DNA from: Bryopsis sp. KO-2023 | Taxonomy: Eukaryota > Chlorophyta > Ulvophyceae > Bryopsidales > Bryopsidaceae | Length of the DNA stretch: 64,000 bases | NCBI GenBank assembly: GCA_030272585.1 | Contig: BSYQ01000012.1 | Coordinates: 868,001 to 932,000, forward strand | Direction: 5' to 3' | Shown: one piece after another, positions 1-9,821 of the stretch | Numbering within the stretch: the stretch's first letter is position 1 | Layout of the letters: the number at the start of each line of letters is the position of its first letter | Position numbers and translations under genes: made by a program | The notes under the pieces: model-generated | Told to the model about the DNA's origin: nothing | What the model saw: only the letters and a program-made list of their open reading frames with translations | The model's database searches: none

Positions 1-490
1 CTCCAAACGTCCACCCACAGTTGGACGAACCGCACACCTCCCAAACGTGCTAATCCCGGCGAGAGGCGATGAAACATCTCGCTTGTACAAGGTGCTCTCT
101 TGTTTTGGCTGTTGAAAACATTGTCTGCCCCGAAAATATTGATACAGAATGCTGTGGAGGCGAAAAAGCCGCGTGAGATATTTTTGACGTTTGATCAAGT
201 GTAGGTGTTGCCTTCGTCTTCTGGACCCAGGTCTGCTTGTTTCACTTTGCTGAATGGGTGTACAAGTCCTCATTGTTTTAGCCTAAAGAACTTGTACAAA
301 ACAAGAGGGCACCAGGAAAAAGCGAGGTGTTCCATCGCTTCTTGCCGGGATTAGCACGTTCGGGAGTTGTGCGGCTCGTCCAACTGTGGGTGGACGTTTG
401 GAGAGTACTGGGTGCTGTCGACAGTGCGAGGGTGGGTCTGAGGATGATGGTGCCCATGAACTGCTCATTGATTGAGACCCGAAATAGGCC
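1..490. repeat. Fold-back repeat, copy 1 (left arm cut by window edge)
   Basis: The sequence near 300-490 is an imperfect reverse complement of 1-110 and of the complete left arm seen in the second copy at 9822-9999. The arms carry the shared words GGGATTAGCACGTT and GGAGAGTACTGGGTGCTGT. The element is therefore a long-armed inverted repeat of about 560 bp, of which the first 80 or so bases lie outside the window. The arms resemble a tRNA-like sequence (see the SINE-like remnant near 9.3 kb). No transposase is encoded. Confidence 0.7.
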
Positions 491-827
491 CCAGGTTGTG
501 GAAAGAAGCACGGCAACAGCTTTCCCTTCCTTTGCTTAGAGCACAGGCTAATGCTTTTTTGGAGCGGTCTTCTTTGTCGTTTGATTCTGCTTCTTTTGAG
601 GATAAACATGGGTTGAACGTTGGCTTGATTGATTGTGGGAATAGATACGGACTCGTGTAACAGAAGGTGTTCAGCGACCTACTCAAGTGTACAAAGATTC
701 CTAAGATTCCCTGCATCAAAGATTGTCGACGCAGGCAACACAATGGCTGAGACTCATCATGCGCAGATCCAAGAGTTACACAGAAATGTGTCCCAGAAAT
801 TTTTTATTTTTATTTTTGTAAATTGTC

Positions 828-901
828 GGACCTGTAGCTCAGTAGGTTAGAGCACCGGTCTTATGAGCCGGAGGTCGCGGGTTCGAGCCCCGCCAGGTCC
901 A
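828..901 (+). tRNA. tRNA with anticodon TAT (tRNA-Ile-like), copy 1
   Basis: A full cloverleaf can be folded by eye. The acceptor stem is GGACCTG (828-834) with CAGGTCC (894-900) and A901 is the discriminator. The D arm is GCTC/GAGC and the anticodon stem CCGGT/GCCGG has one G-T pair. The seven-base loop CTTATGA gives anticodon TAT (862-864, reading ATA, Ile). The T arm is GCGGG-TTCGAGC-CCCGC. There is no intron and no encoded CCA. Position 37 is G, whereas eukaryotic nuclear tRNA-Ile(UAU) usually has A. The acceptor and D arm resemble bacterial or organellar tRNA-Ile/Met types. No run of four or more T follows for over 200 bases, so a Pol III stop is not obvious. Confidence 0.85.
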
Positions 902-1636
902 CTTGATTATTTGAATTGCCCAGGCCTGGGGAGAAGGAAAAGAAAAGACAAACTTAGAGGGGGTTGATTCCACGACAACACTTGGAAGGGGGGGTCGTGG
1001 ATCTTTGATGAATTCCAGGGTGAGCTAAGAGGAATGCAATGGATTTGATGAGCGGATAGGTGGAAATTAAACAGTGGAGACCTGACCATTCCATATGGAT
1101 GGGGTTGTGCTTCTTGTGCACTTGTTGCTCTGTCGATATTCTTGAAACCCATACATTTTCAGCATGGAAAGATGATGTTGGTCAACTATGTCGCATATGC
1201 ATGTTTTTTTATTTTTCTATCTGCTGGCTTCAAAAATGTTGAAAAGGATGGGGGGGAAAAAGTGATATAAAAATGAAGTGGAAGTGGAGGGCGAATTGCC
1301 CTTCCTGAAGGAGCTGTTCACAATTATAATTTTCTGTTTTAAACTGAGTTCAATCCTACCCCACCCCAGAATGTGGATCCACAATTGTCTGCCTCGATAC
1401 TCTTTAAAAAAATCAATTTGAAGCTTTAGCTAATTTATTTTGACAAAACCATCAAAGGAAAAAAAAAACGAAAAGAAAATCGGACGTTTCCTATCCAGAA
1501 ACAAACACAGAACCACTCTCTAGATCAGAAGGCGCCTCAGATCCAAAAAAAATCTTAAGAAACCAAGGAAAAGGTAACCACAGATGTTTTTTTTAAGAAA
1601 GACTCTTTATTATCCTTCCGCGAAAAAAACAACCCA
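902..1636. other. Spacer between tRNA and BTB gene 1
   Basis: I see no gene here. It is conserved between the two segmental copies (compare 10754-11481) apart from small indels and homopolymer changes, and probably contains the 3' untranslated region of the minus-strand BTB gene. Short open frames in it have no recognisable content. Confidence 0.6.
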
Positions 1637-3211
1637 TCAAGTAAGCCATTTCTCAAAATCTTCTGAAGAAGGCTTTCTCTTGGACTTCCAGATAGAAACA
1701 CGGCCATGACCTTTGCTGTCCACCAGCTTCCAGACATTTATCGCCTCGCAAGAAACGTAACTACCACCCCCACCCCCACCCCCACCCCTATTAAAAACTC
1801 CCCCACCCCCCCCCCCGGAATACCCACCCCCACCACAGAGCCCCCCCCCTCCGAATCCCCTCACATCGCTGGGTGCAACAGGTCTTGCAAGACTTTCAAG
1901 TCCATCCAGCCATCCACACCCTCCTCCATGAGGATATGACACACCCCTCCCTTCTGTCCCACCGCGTTGACCTGCAGGCGACGCGGTGCCATTGTTTTCG
2001 ACGTTTGCATCAACACCATGCCTGTGCGTACGTCCATCTTGTGCGAAGCCCCATCCACCTCCTCCGCCAGCTGCTAACATCAAGGAACCATCGGGTCTGA
2101 AGACAAATGTACCTCCCGCACCACCACTGTGATTACTTGTAGAAGTGGACATGCTTCCCGTGAGTATCCTCAAGATCTCTCCAGTCTGGAGCTCAAACGA
2201 AGCTCCGAGCATTGCACCCCGTCCACCTTTCCACGTCCCACAAGAGCTGTCTGCAGCTTTCGCACCAACAGCGACGATGTGGTACCATCCCGACCAAGGT
2301 ACTCCCCAATCCTGACATTTCTGATTGGAAGCAGAATAATAAAAGAAAACGCCTGTATCAATGGCTCGCCTCTCCAAACGTACACGAAGTACCTGCTGAA
2401 TGTCGCGTTGAACGGTATCCAAGCCTTCTATTTCTTTCAAGGCACCAAACTGTTTCAGCTCGTCTCCATTCAGCGAGAAAAAGTTTAGATCGCTGAACAA
2501 GGAACCGGCTATCCCTCGTCGTGACTCGAAGTCGTGATTCAACCATCTCGTCAATGCCAAGCAAAATTCGAAAGTGGTGGGGGACGTCGCCAGGAGATGC
2601 TGGATAGCAGCGACGCTCAGCCCCCAAAACCCTTCTGTGTTGCTGATTGATGCAATGTGATCATGAATGAATTTCGCAAACTGTCCTTGGAGTCCTCGGT
2701 TTTCTACGCCGACCACCTGGTTGAAAATATCGCAGCAAGTGTCTTCATCCAGGTTATCCATCAAGAAAAGCCTGCAGCCGTTGACCACCCAATCCACTTG
2801 GTACATTCTCGCTGCCATCATAACAGGTACGGCCATCGCGTCTGTCAAGACACCTTTCCCCGTGTACAAGGCAGAGAGGAGCCACTCCACCACATCAGGG
2901 TCCATCCCTCTCATTAACACTTTTCTTTCCTGTGCCTCTCTGAAACTGTGTGCACCGGAGTCTGCGTCCGTGTCAAGCATAGCTGCGAAAACTGGACTGG
3001 CTGCAGTAAGAACAATCTTGTGACACAGGAACTTGCGGCCATCTTCGGTCTCTACAACAACGTCGCTGAGTTTCGCGTCGTTGAAACACAGTCTCAATCT
3101 CTCCAGGGATCCTTCCAAATCTTGCACAACTGCCTAGCAGATAAACGAGAACAGTGAGGCGGCCACGAGATTTACGACATCTACGCACTGGCTACACAAA
3201 GCACCTACCAT
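1637..3211 (-). CDS. BTB-BACK protein with ALK/LTK-like glycine-rich domain, copy 1
   Basis: Two coding exons, 3209-3211 (only the ATG) and 1637-3133, give 499 residues starting MAVVQDL. The donor reads ATG|GTAGGT and the acceptor CTAG|GCAGTT. Both sites are kept in the paralogue at 11.5-13.0 kb, which is why this start was chosen; the large exon alone has no early ATG. Residues about 15-115 form a BTB/POZ fold (SDVVVETEDGRKFLCHKIVL, later LLSALYTGKGVL), and 120-240 resemble a BACK helical region. From about 270 the sequence resembles the glycine-rich domain of ALK/LTK receptors: GWYHIVAVGAKAA, GGAGGTFVFRPDGSLMLAAG, then runs of 4-8 glycines and a closing GHGRVSI strand. There is no signal peptide or membrane segment, so it should be cytosolic. 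BTB proteins often act as Cul3 adaptors; the substrate is unknown. Confidence 0.88.
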
Positions 3212-4724
3212 CGTTGCAGTGAACTATCAAGTTCCCTCCAGGTCTTTGTATTTGCTGCTTCGAACAGTGCGCGCCTCCCTTTCCATCGCTAAGGGCTGCG
3301 CTGGAGCACTCATCAGCTGACGCGCTTGATGGCACCCCACATCATCACCAGTCGAAACCTTTCGCTGGACTCTTTTCTTGATGGACTCCAATCCCTTCCA
3401 CGCCGCCTACCCAGGTGGTCATTCTCAAAGGCAAGCAAGATGGGCTCACCCAGTGACCCAGTGGGTGTGGACCTGGAACGGGTACTCAGTAGGTCAAGTG
3501 GCTCAATCAAGTCTATGAACTCAACAGTTCAGAGCTTTAGGATGAAGTTGTTCTTTACCGCACCAGTTTCTGTCACAGGAACATCGAACGATTTTTCGCA
3601 TAGCGAAGCCAACGGTCAAAAGTCACATATTGGTAAATTCCCTAAACTCGATCTAACTTTGTCTTTTTCATCACTCTGCGAAAAACACTTGTTTTGGGGT
3701 TTATGGTCGGTAAGTTTTGGATTTTTCATGAAGCCCTTGACTTATTTGGAAAAATGGATCGGGGAGGGGTGGGGTGTCCTTGTTAATACTGAGGCTGTGT
3801 ATAATTACGATTTTAAGCAAAGACCTCCAGCTGTTGAAATACTGAGTGCTCTTGGGCGTCTCTGGTGAAAATCTCTAGGTGTATGTATATACATGCAAGA
3901 AAATACATCTGTGTTCTCAATAGACGAAACCAAATCGAAACTATCCACATGTGAAAAATACTGGCAGTTTCTTCGAAGCATGAAAAGAGTCGGACTGATT
4001 CTTGCAAGTTCCACGAAGGGCGTTGGCAACCAGCGATGATTAGCACGACCGCGCGCTAGCGTGGTTGTGTTCTTTTTTTTGTTACTGAGGGAATGTCTGA
4101 GGCAGGAAAATCCGACAACAATAATACCCATACTCTTGGTAACTGACTACCACTGCAGCAGCGCGCTATCAGGTTCCAGTCTCTTACAAGAAAAGAAAGA
4201 TATGAATCAACGAAAAGAAAGATATATATACACAAACTACTAGAGTCTTTCTCTCTTCCTGCCCGTTTCGAAGGAATTCACTGAAACTGACAAAGGCTCC
4301 CAGTTTCTCTTCCCAAAGAGTCACAATCGATCATCCCATTTTTCCCGAAGAATCTTTCGAATCCAAATCTTCGATCCTGCAATATCTCGATCTTATATTT
4401 AATAGAAAGACAAGCATGGAAAAAGGGGAAGAGTGGTCGATTTGGATGTTGTAATCACCAAAAACCAAAGAGCGTTATCATGCCGATAGATCGATCAATG
4501 TTGACAGGTTTGGGAAAAAAAGTTCTTACACGAAAAACAGGACAAAGAGAGAAAATCCCATGATCGATGATCTTTCCTAACTTCTAACGGTTTGTTTTTT
4601 TAATATGTATTAGGGAGTTGGAGTGGATTGGTTTGAAAAGCTGATTGAAAGGCAATTCAGATTAGACAATTGATTCTATGGGAATAGATTGGATCATTAT
4701 ATATTCGTTGTAATAGGAGAGCGG
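3212..4724. other. 5' flank of BTB gene 1 and spacer
   Basis: This is probably the promoter and upstream flank of the BTB gene. Sequence near 3215-3310 is shared with the paralogue. 3330-4180 is specific to this copy, with no terminal repeats that I could find. 4190-4440 again aligns weakly to 13355-13620. No convincing gene is seen. The AT-rich tail 4560-4716 leads up to the MITE. Confidence 0.6.
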
Positions 4725-5105
4725 CAGTGTATTTTTTCTCAATTTCACTGGCCCCAAAGTGGCCCTAAATTTGGCCGTTTCATCCAGTTATGGCCCTTTC
4801 GTGGCCCCAATTTGTCCGAAAAAATAGAATGTGGCCCCAACTTCAAAAACAGAAATTAAAAGGCTGGGTGTTTATATAGCATTTACTTAATGTTGTTGGT
4901 TTTGATTTTTGTGGAAACTCGATTGATTTCTTGGATGTGGCCCAGGCCTTACAAACTTCGGGTGAATGTGGCCCTTTTGTGGCCCCAAAGTCATCTTGTA
5001 ATAAAACGTTTTGGCCCTTTTGTGGCCCCAAAATTTGCCATTCTGAATTTTCGGGGGGCCAAAATGGGCCAAAAGGGTCACAATGGGCCACAAAAAAATA
5101 CACTG
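4725..5105. mobile_element. hAT-type MITE, complete, with 8-bp target duplication
   Basis: The element begins CAGTGTATTTTTT and ends AAAAAAATACACTG, which are terminal inverted repeats. It is flanked on both sides by the same eight bases GAGAGCGG (4717-4724 and 5106-5113). An 8-bp duplication with a CAGTG terminus is the signature of hAT transposons. Inside are many copies of a short word of the type GGCCC-TTTTGTGGCCCC in both orientations, making the whole element largely self-complementary. At 381 bp with no long open frame it is non-autonomous. A truncated relative lies at 61491-61563. Confidence 0.88.
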
Positions 5106-5113
5106 GAGAGCGG

Positions 5114-6772
5114 CATCTCCTACACAATGTAAATGATGTTTGTTTGTTTGTTTGAAAAAAAGGGGGAATTGGTTTCAATCTGGCTGAGCGAAAAGTAGCT
5201 TTGGAAATATGAGAGATGAGGAGAGTCTTTTTAAAGAAAAAACCACAAAAAAAGGTTTTGCAGGGGGATTATTGGTCTTGATATGTGTTTCCTAAATAAG
5301 AGTAGAGTTGAGTGTAGTCAAAGGAAGTTGGAAGAGCGGGTGGGTGGGTGAGCGGTCGGGCAAAAAGGAGAAAAGCGAAATAAATATCCTCTGATAAGAG
5401 TTATTTTTGTTCTTGTTTTTGAGGGTTCATGAGTGAAAGTTGAGAGAGAGAAAAAATAAGTTCGAATGATACGAATCCAAGTCCAAAGGGAATCTCTTCC
5501 TTTTTTTTTAATAGAGAAGCTTCAGATCCCTATATCAGGGTATTGTTCTTGTTCTGGCCACAAGATATCCATCGCTTGGTTTGATGGGGGCCCAAACTAA
5601 ACAGCCAGCTATCCCTATTCTGGTCATTTTCCAACTATTTCCTAACAATCAGGCAGAGGAGATTCTAAATTTTTGTTTGAACCAGTCGAAACTCCATTCA
5701 CTCATCCCATTCTGTACAGGAAAAACCTTAACATTTGAGATATGCTAAGACATACAAATCTGTGCGAAGGCCATGGATGCATGGATCTCCACAACCCGCA
5801 ACACTAACAATCGATACATGTTTTTCACACAGGCCCCACTGCCCTAGTTAATTTTTGCTGCACCCCTGTGGTCTCAGTGAAAAAAAAAAAAGGGAAAGGA
5901 GTTCATGAGCTAGGGAACTCCAGCTTCCAAATGGATTCCTCCGGGGAGGTTTGACTGTGGTGGCATATCTTCATGCAACGCACCAAGTTAGCCTTGCTAG
6001 AATAGAATAGACCGTCCAAGCATCCGCCGTTTCCAAAATTGCCCATCCTGGACATGCTTCTACAAGAGCCGAGCAGTGATTCCCCCACCCAAATCCCTCT
6101 GTTTGCCTCCATCGATCTGCATGATCACCCAAGGAACGACCCCCAAAAACATCATCTGATCATGAATTTCCACCAAACGGCAATGAAATCCCACTCCTGA
6201 AGGGGTTTGCATTGGTCAGTCGAGACAGCCCTTCGTGGAATCCAGAGGAGAGAAACAATCCAACGATCGTTGGGACGACCGAGGTGACTTGCCCCACACT
6301 CCAGAAGTTCCTCAAGAGTACTTGGATGCACAATACGATCAGGGGACAAGGGCAAGACTGCCCCGTGCCCAACAACGCCTACCATCTGAGAGTCCATGGT
6401 GGAATCGATCATATATGCTGCATGACTGGGTTTGACCCAGGGGACTGGAGTGGGGGATTGCTTGCGCTTTCTGGTGTCATTGCCAGGAGAACATTGAGAA
6501 TTATTCCATCAATTGTCTTGAGGCAAGAGAGTCCCAGATCCATCTAATCGTGGAAAGATACGAATGCACACAGTCAGACCAGAGCATCACCATGGCGACC
6601 CACAGAAGAGCTGTGGGTACAACACCAACTTCGACAGCTCCATCTTTTCCATCGAAACCTGCAAAAGCATTAATCTATCAACACAATTAAAAGACCTCGA
6701 TGCAATCATGGGATTGGGACGACGGGAATATGCATTTACATATGTTTCTTAGCGATCATTGTTTTTTTCCCC
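5114..6772. other. Stretch with no gene assigned
   Basis: 5114-5900 is AT-rich with no coding signal. 6150-6550 has a more balanced composition and open frames on both strands, the longest 111 codons on the plus strand (6212-6547), but I recognise no domain and could not place splice sites. It could be a remnant of a gene or an old repeat. Confidence 0.4.
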
Positions 6773-7880
6773 TCACATCTTTAGAGTAGTCATGATTTCC
6801 TGGACAGACTCCCTGACTTGAGAAGTGATGGCCAAAGCATCGTGCACCTCCTCCTCATCCACCCCGTGGTAAATTGCTTGTATCAATTGGGAACTCTCCC
6901 CTAATGATTCTTCTGGATTCGAGCCCTCACAATCAATCTAAAATTCAAAAGAAAGCAAACAATTTACCCTGGAAGAAACCCCATAGAAACAAAAAGCAAA
7001 ATCAATAGCGGTCGACCCCCGACATGGCCTCACAGTTGACAAAGACACAATTCAGGTGGGTATGCAATATATAAAAGAAAAAAAAGGGAAGTTTTGCCCC
7101 AATGGTGCCCACACACAAATGGAGGCACAAATGGAGGCACAAATGGAGCTTTTTATACAGGGGTTAACCGACCTGAAGGGTTTGTATAGTGAACCAATTG
7201 AATGGTTTCTGAGGAGGACACGCGGGCAAGGTAGAGGCTGATTATCTTCAGCACATGAAGTACTGCATGAGCGACTGCACATCCTGATCGGTCCAAAATA
7301 TGTATCAAGCAACCATCCCAATCACAGTGAACAACAGCAAGCAGATAGACTTCCTTACCCAAATTGAAGGGAAACCAACAAGATAATAAAAAACTAAAGA
7401 TTGAATGCTGCTTTTTTTGCATCTGTTGGTGAGTGCTGGGGGTAATGACAGCAAGCAATTTCCACCCACCGACCTGGTTAACATATTGCTCTACTCCAGA
7501 ATCCACCAGAAAGTCGACTTGGGGAAATGCTCACATCCAGGGGTGAATAGGAACCAACAATCTCTTGCCATGGTCAGACACTGCGCAGCAAAGCTGATGA
7601 ATGTCCACCATCCTGTCCAGGCCCTTTGGAGCTTGGTGGTGCAAGGAGACAGACGGGCTGCCCAGAAACCCGATCAACCTCTTGCGCAACACAACCTGAT
7701 TCTTGAGAATGCTGACCGATATGATTCTCAAGATGTTGGCCACAGTCAGGTGCACCTGGGTGTCCCCAAAAAAACAAAAATAAACCCACCGATCAAAACG
7801 TGCATTCGTTTGCGCCAGTTGAATGTCCACACCAAGACCAAATAAAACATTGGAGGCCTCTTGAAGAATGCAACATATAT
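6773..7880 (-). CDS. Unidentified helix-rich protein, 3' exons, with in-frame TGA
   Basis: Proposed exons, read on the minus strand, are 7474-7880, 7159-7353 and 6773-6937. All junctions are GT-AG with matching phase, and the gene ends at TGA 6773-6775. The translation has regular Leu/Val/Ile heptad-like spacing (e.g. VHLTVANILRIISVSIL, AVAHAVLHVLKIISLYLA) and an acidic C-terminus, as in helical-repeat proteins; I cannot name the family. A 30-base piece (7756-7785) within the first exon is flanked by GT and AG but is also open, so it may be exon. In the first exon an in-frame TGA (7531-7533) follows HPWM, and coding-like sequence (AFPQVDFLVDSGVEQYVNQ) resumes directly in the same frame. Decay of the gene, a sequencing error or UGA recoding are all possible. 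The 5' end was not found; a candidate upstream exon near 8000-8090 did not join in phase. Confidence 0.45.
7115..7148. repeat. 12-bp tandem repeat, 2.8 units
   Basis: The unit ACAAATGGAGGC is repeated almost three times without change. It lies in the intron between the last two proposed exons of the minus-strand gene. Confidence 0.85.
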
Positions 7881-8425
7881 CTGAGCATTATTGGCAAAGG
7901 GTCGCCAAAAATAGCCTGGAATCTCAACTGGGGTTGAACAAGGAAACCCCCAGTAAAATAGGGGACATTGTTGTTTCACAGCAGAAGGGTGAGAAGCACA
8001 AAATCTTTGTTTTAACCGGCATGTTGCAAATGAACATCTCACATTTTCGCACTCACATTCTCCACCAGGGAAAAACAATTGAAGCTGCTGACCTCACATC
8101 GCCCGAATCGCCTAGCCAACAACAAGTGTGCTGGTCGCCACCACCACCTGTCCCAAGCCTTTTTGTCAGTAAATTAATATATGTGTGTTAGATATTGCCT
8201 GTCACGTCAAAAAGTCTTGGTTCGAGGTGTGTTGCTCCTACCAATGGCGCCACTGCACGAGCGCTTGGAATTTTGCGCGCGAAGGTTGGCGGACGAACGG
8301 AGTCTTCGGGCGCAAAACTGAAAAAGAACAACAATGTTAATGGACCTTCATCCACAACGAAGGCACCAACAACAATGGCGTCACTCTTTCAACGACTCAC
8401 CAGATCCTCCCCTCACTGCCGCTAA

Positions 8426-8476
8426 GCCGTGATCGTTGTTTGGACTGTCGGCGAGGCGGGGAACAACGATCACGGC
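8426..8476. repeat. Perfect 15-bp hairpin
   Basis: GCCGTGATCGTTGTT (8426-8440) is the exact reverse complement of 8462-8476, with a 21-base GC-rich loop. The surrounding 8200-8530 has further short inverted repeats (around 8268-8325) and no gene that I can support. Confidence 0.8.
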
Positions 8477-8893
8477 GCTGGCCGCGCTACCATCAGAAAA
8501 CAAAAAAAAAGAACAACAATCAAATGCTGCAGTATCACATGATCGTATCTCCAGGTCACTCGAAACAATGTTACATCATCGGCCAACAAGGGATGCTCTG
8601 ACTCCTCACCTGGTCAGGCAGGCAGCACCAGGCCCAAGAGGCCCAGCACCACCAGACCGACAGGCGCCAGCCTTCCCCTCAACCCCCTTGGACAGAACAT
8701 GTGCTACTTTTAGAGGTCCAGTGCTTTATCCTTGTAAAATTGGATCGTTTTCCACAATCCTCACAAAACAGTTGACGGTTTACATTTCAGAATGTAATTG
8801 ATGTTTGTTTGTTTGTTACATTTCAGAAATTTATTTAAAAAATTAATTGTATTTATTACCTCTTCCTCCTTCTCTGAACCCGCCTTAGGACGG

Positions 8894-9110
8894 CAGGTTG
8901 CAGCGAATCCTTCGCTTGCAACCTGTTGAGGAGGTCCTGGTGGAAGATGTTTCCACCATGTTGTCCCAAGAAGGGTTGGGTGAACGAGGTGTTCAACCCA
9001 GCCCCTCTTGGAACAACATCCAGCTCAGGGCATGTGCATGCCTGAGCTGGAAGGACAGGGAGACATCTCCCGAGGGATGCCTCCACCGGAGCGGATGGAT
9101 GGCGGTGGGC
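8894..9110. repeat. Chain of five to six consecutive hairpins
   Basis: Hairpins follow one another almost without spacer. (1) 8894-8925: 14 bp, loop of 3, one bulged base. (2) 8938-8958: 8 bp. (3) 8959-9018: composite stem TGTTG, CCAAGA, GGG and TTGGG/TGAAC pairing with its partners, about 22 pairs. (4) 9020-9050: CCAGCTCAGG-GCATG against CATG-CCTGAGCTGG, 14 bp with one bulge. (5) 9058-9071: GGGAGA-CA-TCTCCC. (6) a weaker CCACCG/CGGTGG pair from 9073. A 115-codon open frame crosses the array but looks incidental. This could be a structured non-coding RNA or a palindrome-bearing mobile element. Confidence 0.8.
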
Positions 9111-9124
9111 TGGAAAAATCACAT

Positions 9125-9400
9125 AAGGTCTTGGAAATCTGTTCATTTCTTTTTTTCTTTAATTTTTTCACAATCAATCAAACTAATATTTATTGGCTAC
9201 ACATCTAAGACCTATTTTAGGTCTCAACCAATGAACTGTTACTAACAGTCTGTTAGTGCCCATTCATTGGGTGGCACTCGCTTGCCACACCACCCACGGA
9301 TTCGAACTCAACACCTCCCAGACGTACTAATTTCTCCACTCAAACTAATGTACCGCTGGGGTCCCCACTCGAACCACCCCCAGCGTTGCACGTATGCCTT
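9125..9400 (-). repeat. tRNA-like SINE remnant
   Basis: On the minus strand a tRNA-like stretch contains a B-box-like word GAGTTCGAATCC (9298-9309), preceded at about tRNA distance by an A-box-like TTAGTTTGAGTGG (near 9336-9350). It continues into an AT-rich tail with the palindrome ACCTAAAATAGGT. The core (ATTAGTACGTCTGGGAGGTG) resembles the arms of the fold-back repeat (ATTAGCACGTTTGGGAGGTG). The ends and any target duplication could not be defined. Confidence 0.5.
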
Positions 9401-9524
9401 TCTGGCTCTCACACTATTCAAATATCACAAAAAGTTCCAAGCTTTGCCATGACTGTCATGGAACTCACCTCCAGTGCAGGGCTTGACACGCCGCGGTGGT
9501 GGGAGGTGGGTCTTGGGGGGACGT

Positions 9525-9562
9525 GAACCTGGCCCCGCGGTTGCGTGCTGGGGGCCAGGTTC
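9525..9562. repeat. Perfect 12-bp hairpin
   Basis: GAACCTGGCCCC (9525-9536) pairs exactly with GGGGCCAGGTTC (9551-9562) around a 14-base loop. It lies in a G-rich stretch with no gene, about 260 bases before the fold-back repeat. Confidence 0.8.
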
Positions 9563-9821
9563 CATCGGGTTGGGGCCCGGAAACATCTGCGATCAAAACT
9601 GAAAAAAACGAAGGATGTCGACAGCAAGCATAATATTTTTCAAGCCCTTTCTGATGCGTGGCGCCATGCTTCACAGCGAACGCCGTCGTTCTGAAAGCCG
9701 ACCCCCAAAAACGATTCTACTCTTCTCTTTCTATCCTTACCTCCTTGGCTCCAGAAGTCGAAAGCTCTGAAGAGCGCGCAAGAAATTCTGGAGCAGGTCG
9801 CAGGTGTTGGCTGTACACTTC

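Larger units (their letters stand above)
1..4560. repeat. Segmental duplication, copy 1
   Basis: This stretch matches 9898 to about 13700 in the same orientation, including the fold-back repeat, the tRNA gene, the whole BTB gene and its 5' flank. Similarity is very high to about 3190 and weaker but recognisable again at 4190-4440 (compare 13355-13620). Copy 1 carries about 850 bp (3330-4180) where copy 2 has only about 180 bp. Copy 1 starts before the window, so the left boundary is unknown. The offset between copies is about 9.9 kb. Confidence 0.85.

Noticed and set aside
1706-1939. Pro/Thr-rich plus-strand frame
   Set aside because: Antisense of the poly-Gly codons of the BTB gene.
3329-3868. 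180-codon plus-strand ATG frame
   Set aside because: It lies wholly within the piece absent from the second segmental copy, has no recognisable domain, and is crossed by equally long frames on the other strand.
6212-6547. 111-codon plus-strand frame with even composition
   Set aside because: No domain, no paralogue and no splice partners; the opposite strand is as open.
8898-9245. 115-codon frame across the hairpin chain
   Set aside because: The symmetry of the hairpins explains the sequence better than coding does, and the frame runs on into AT-rich spacer.
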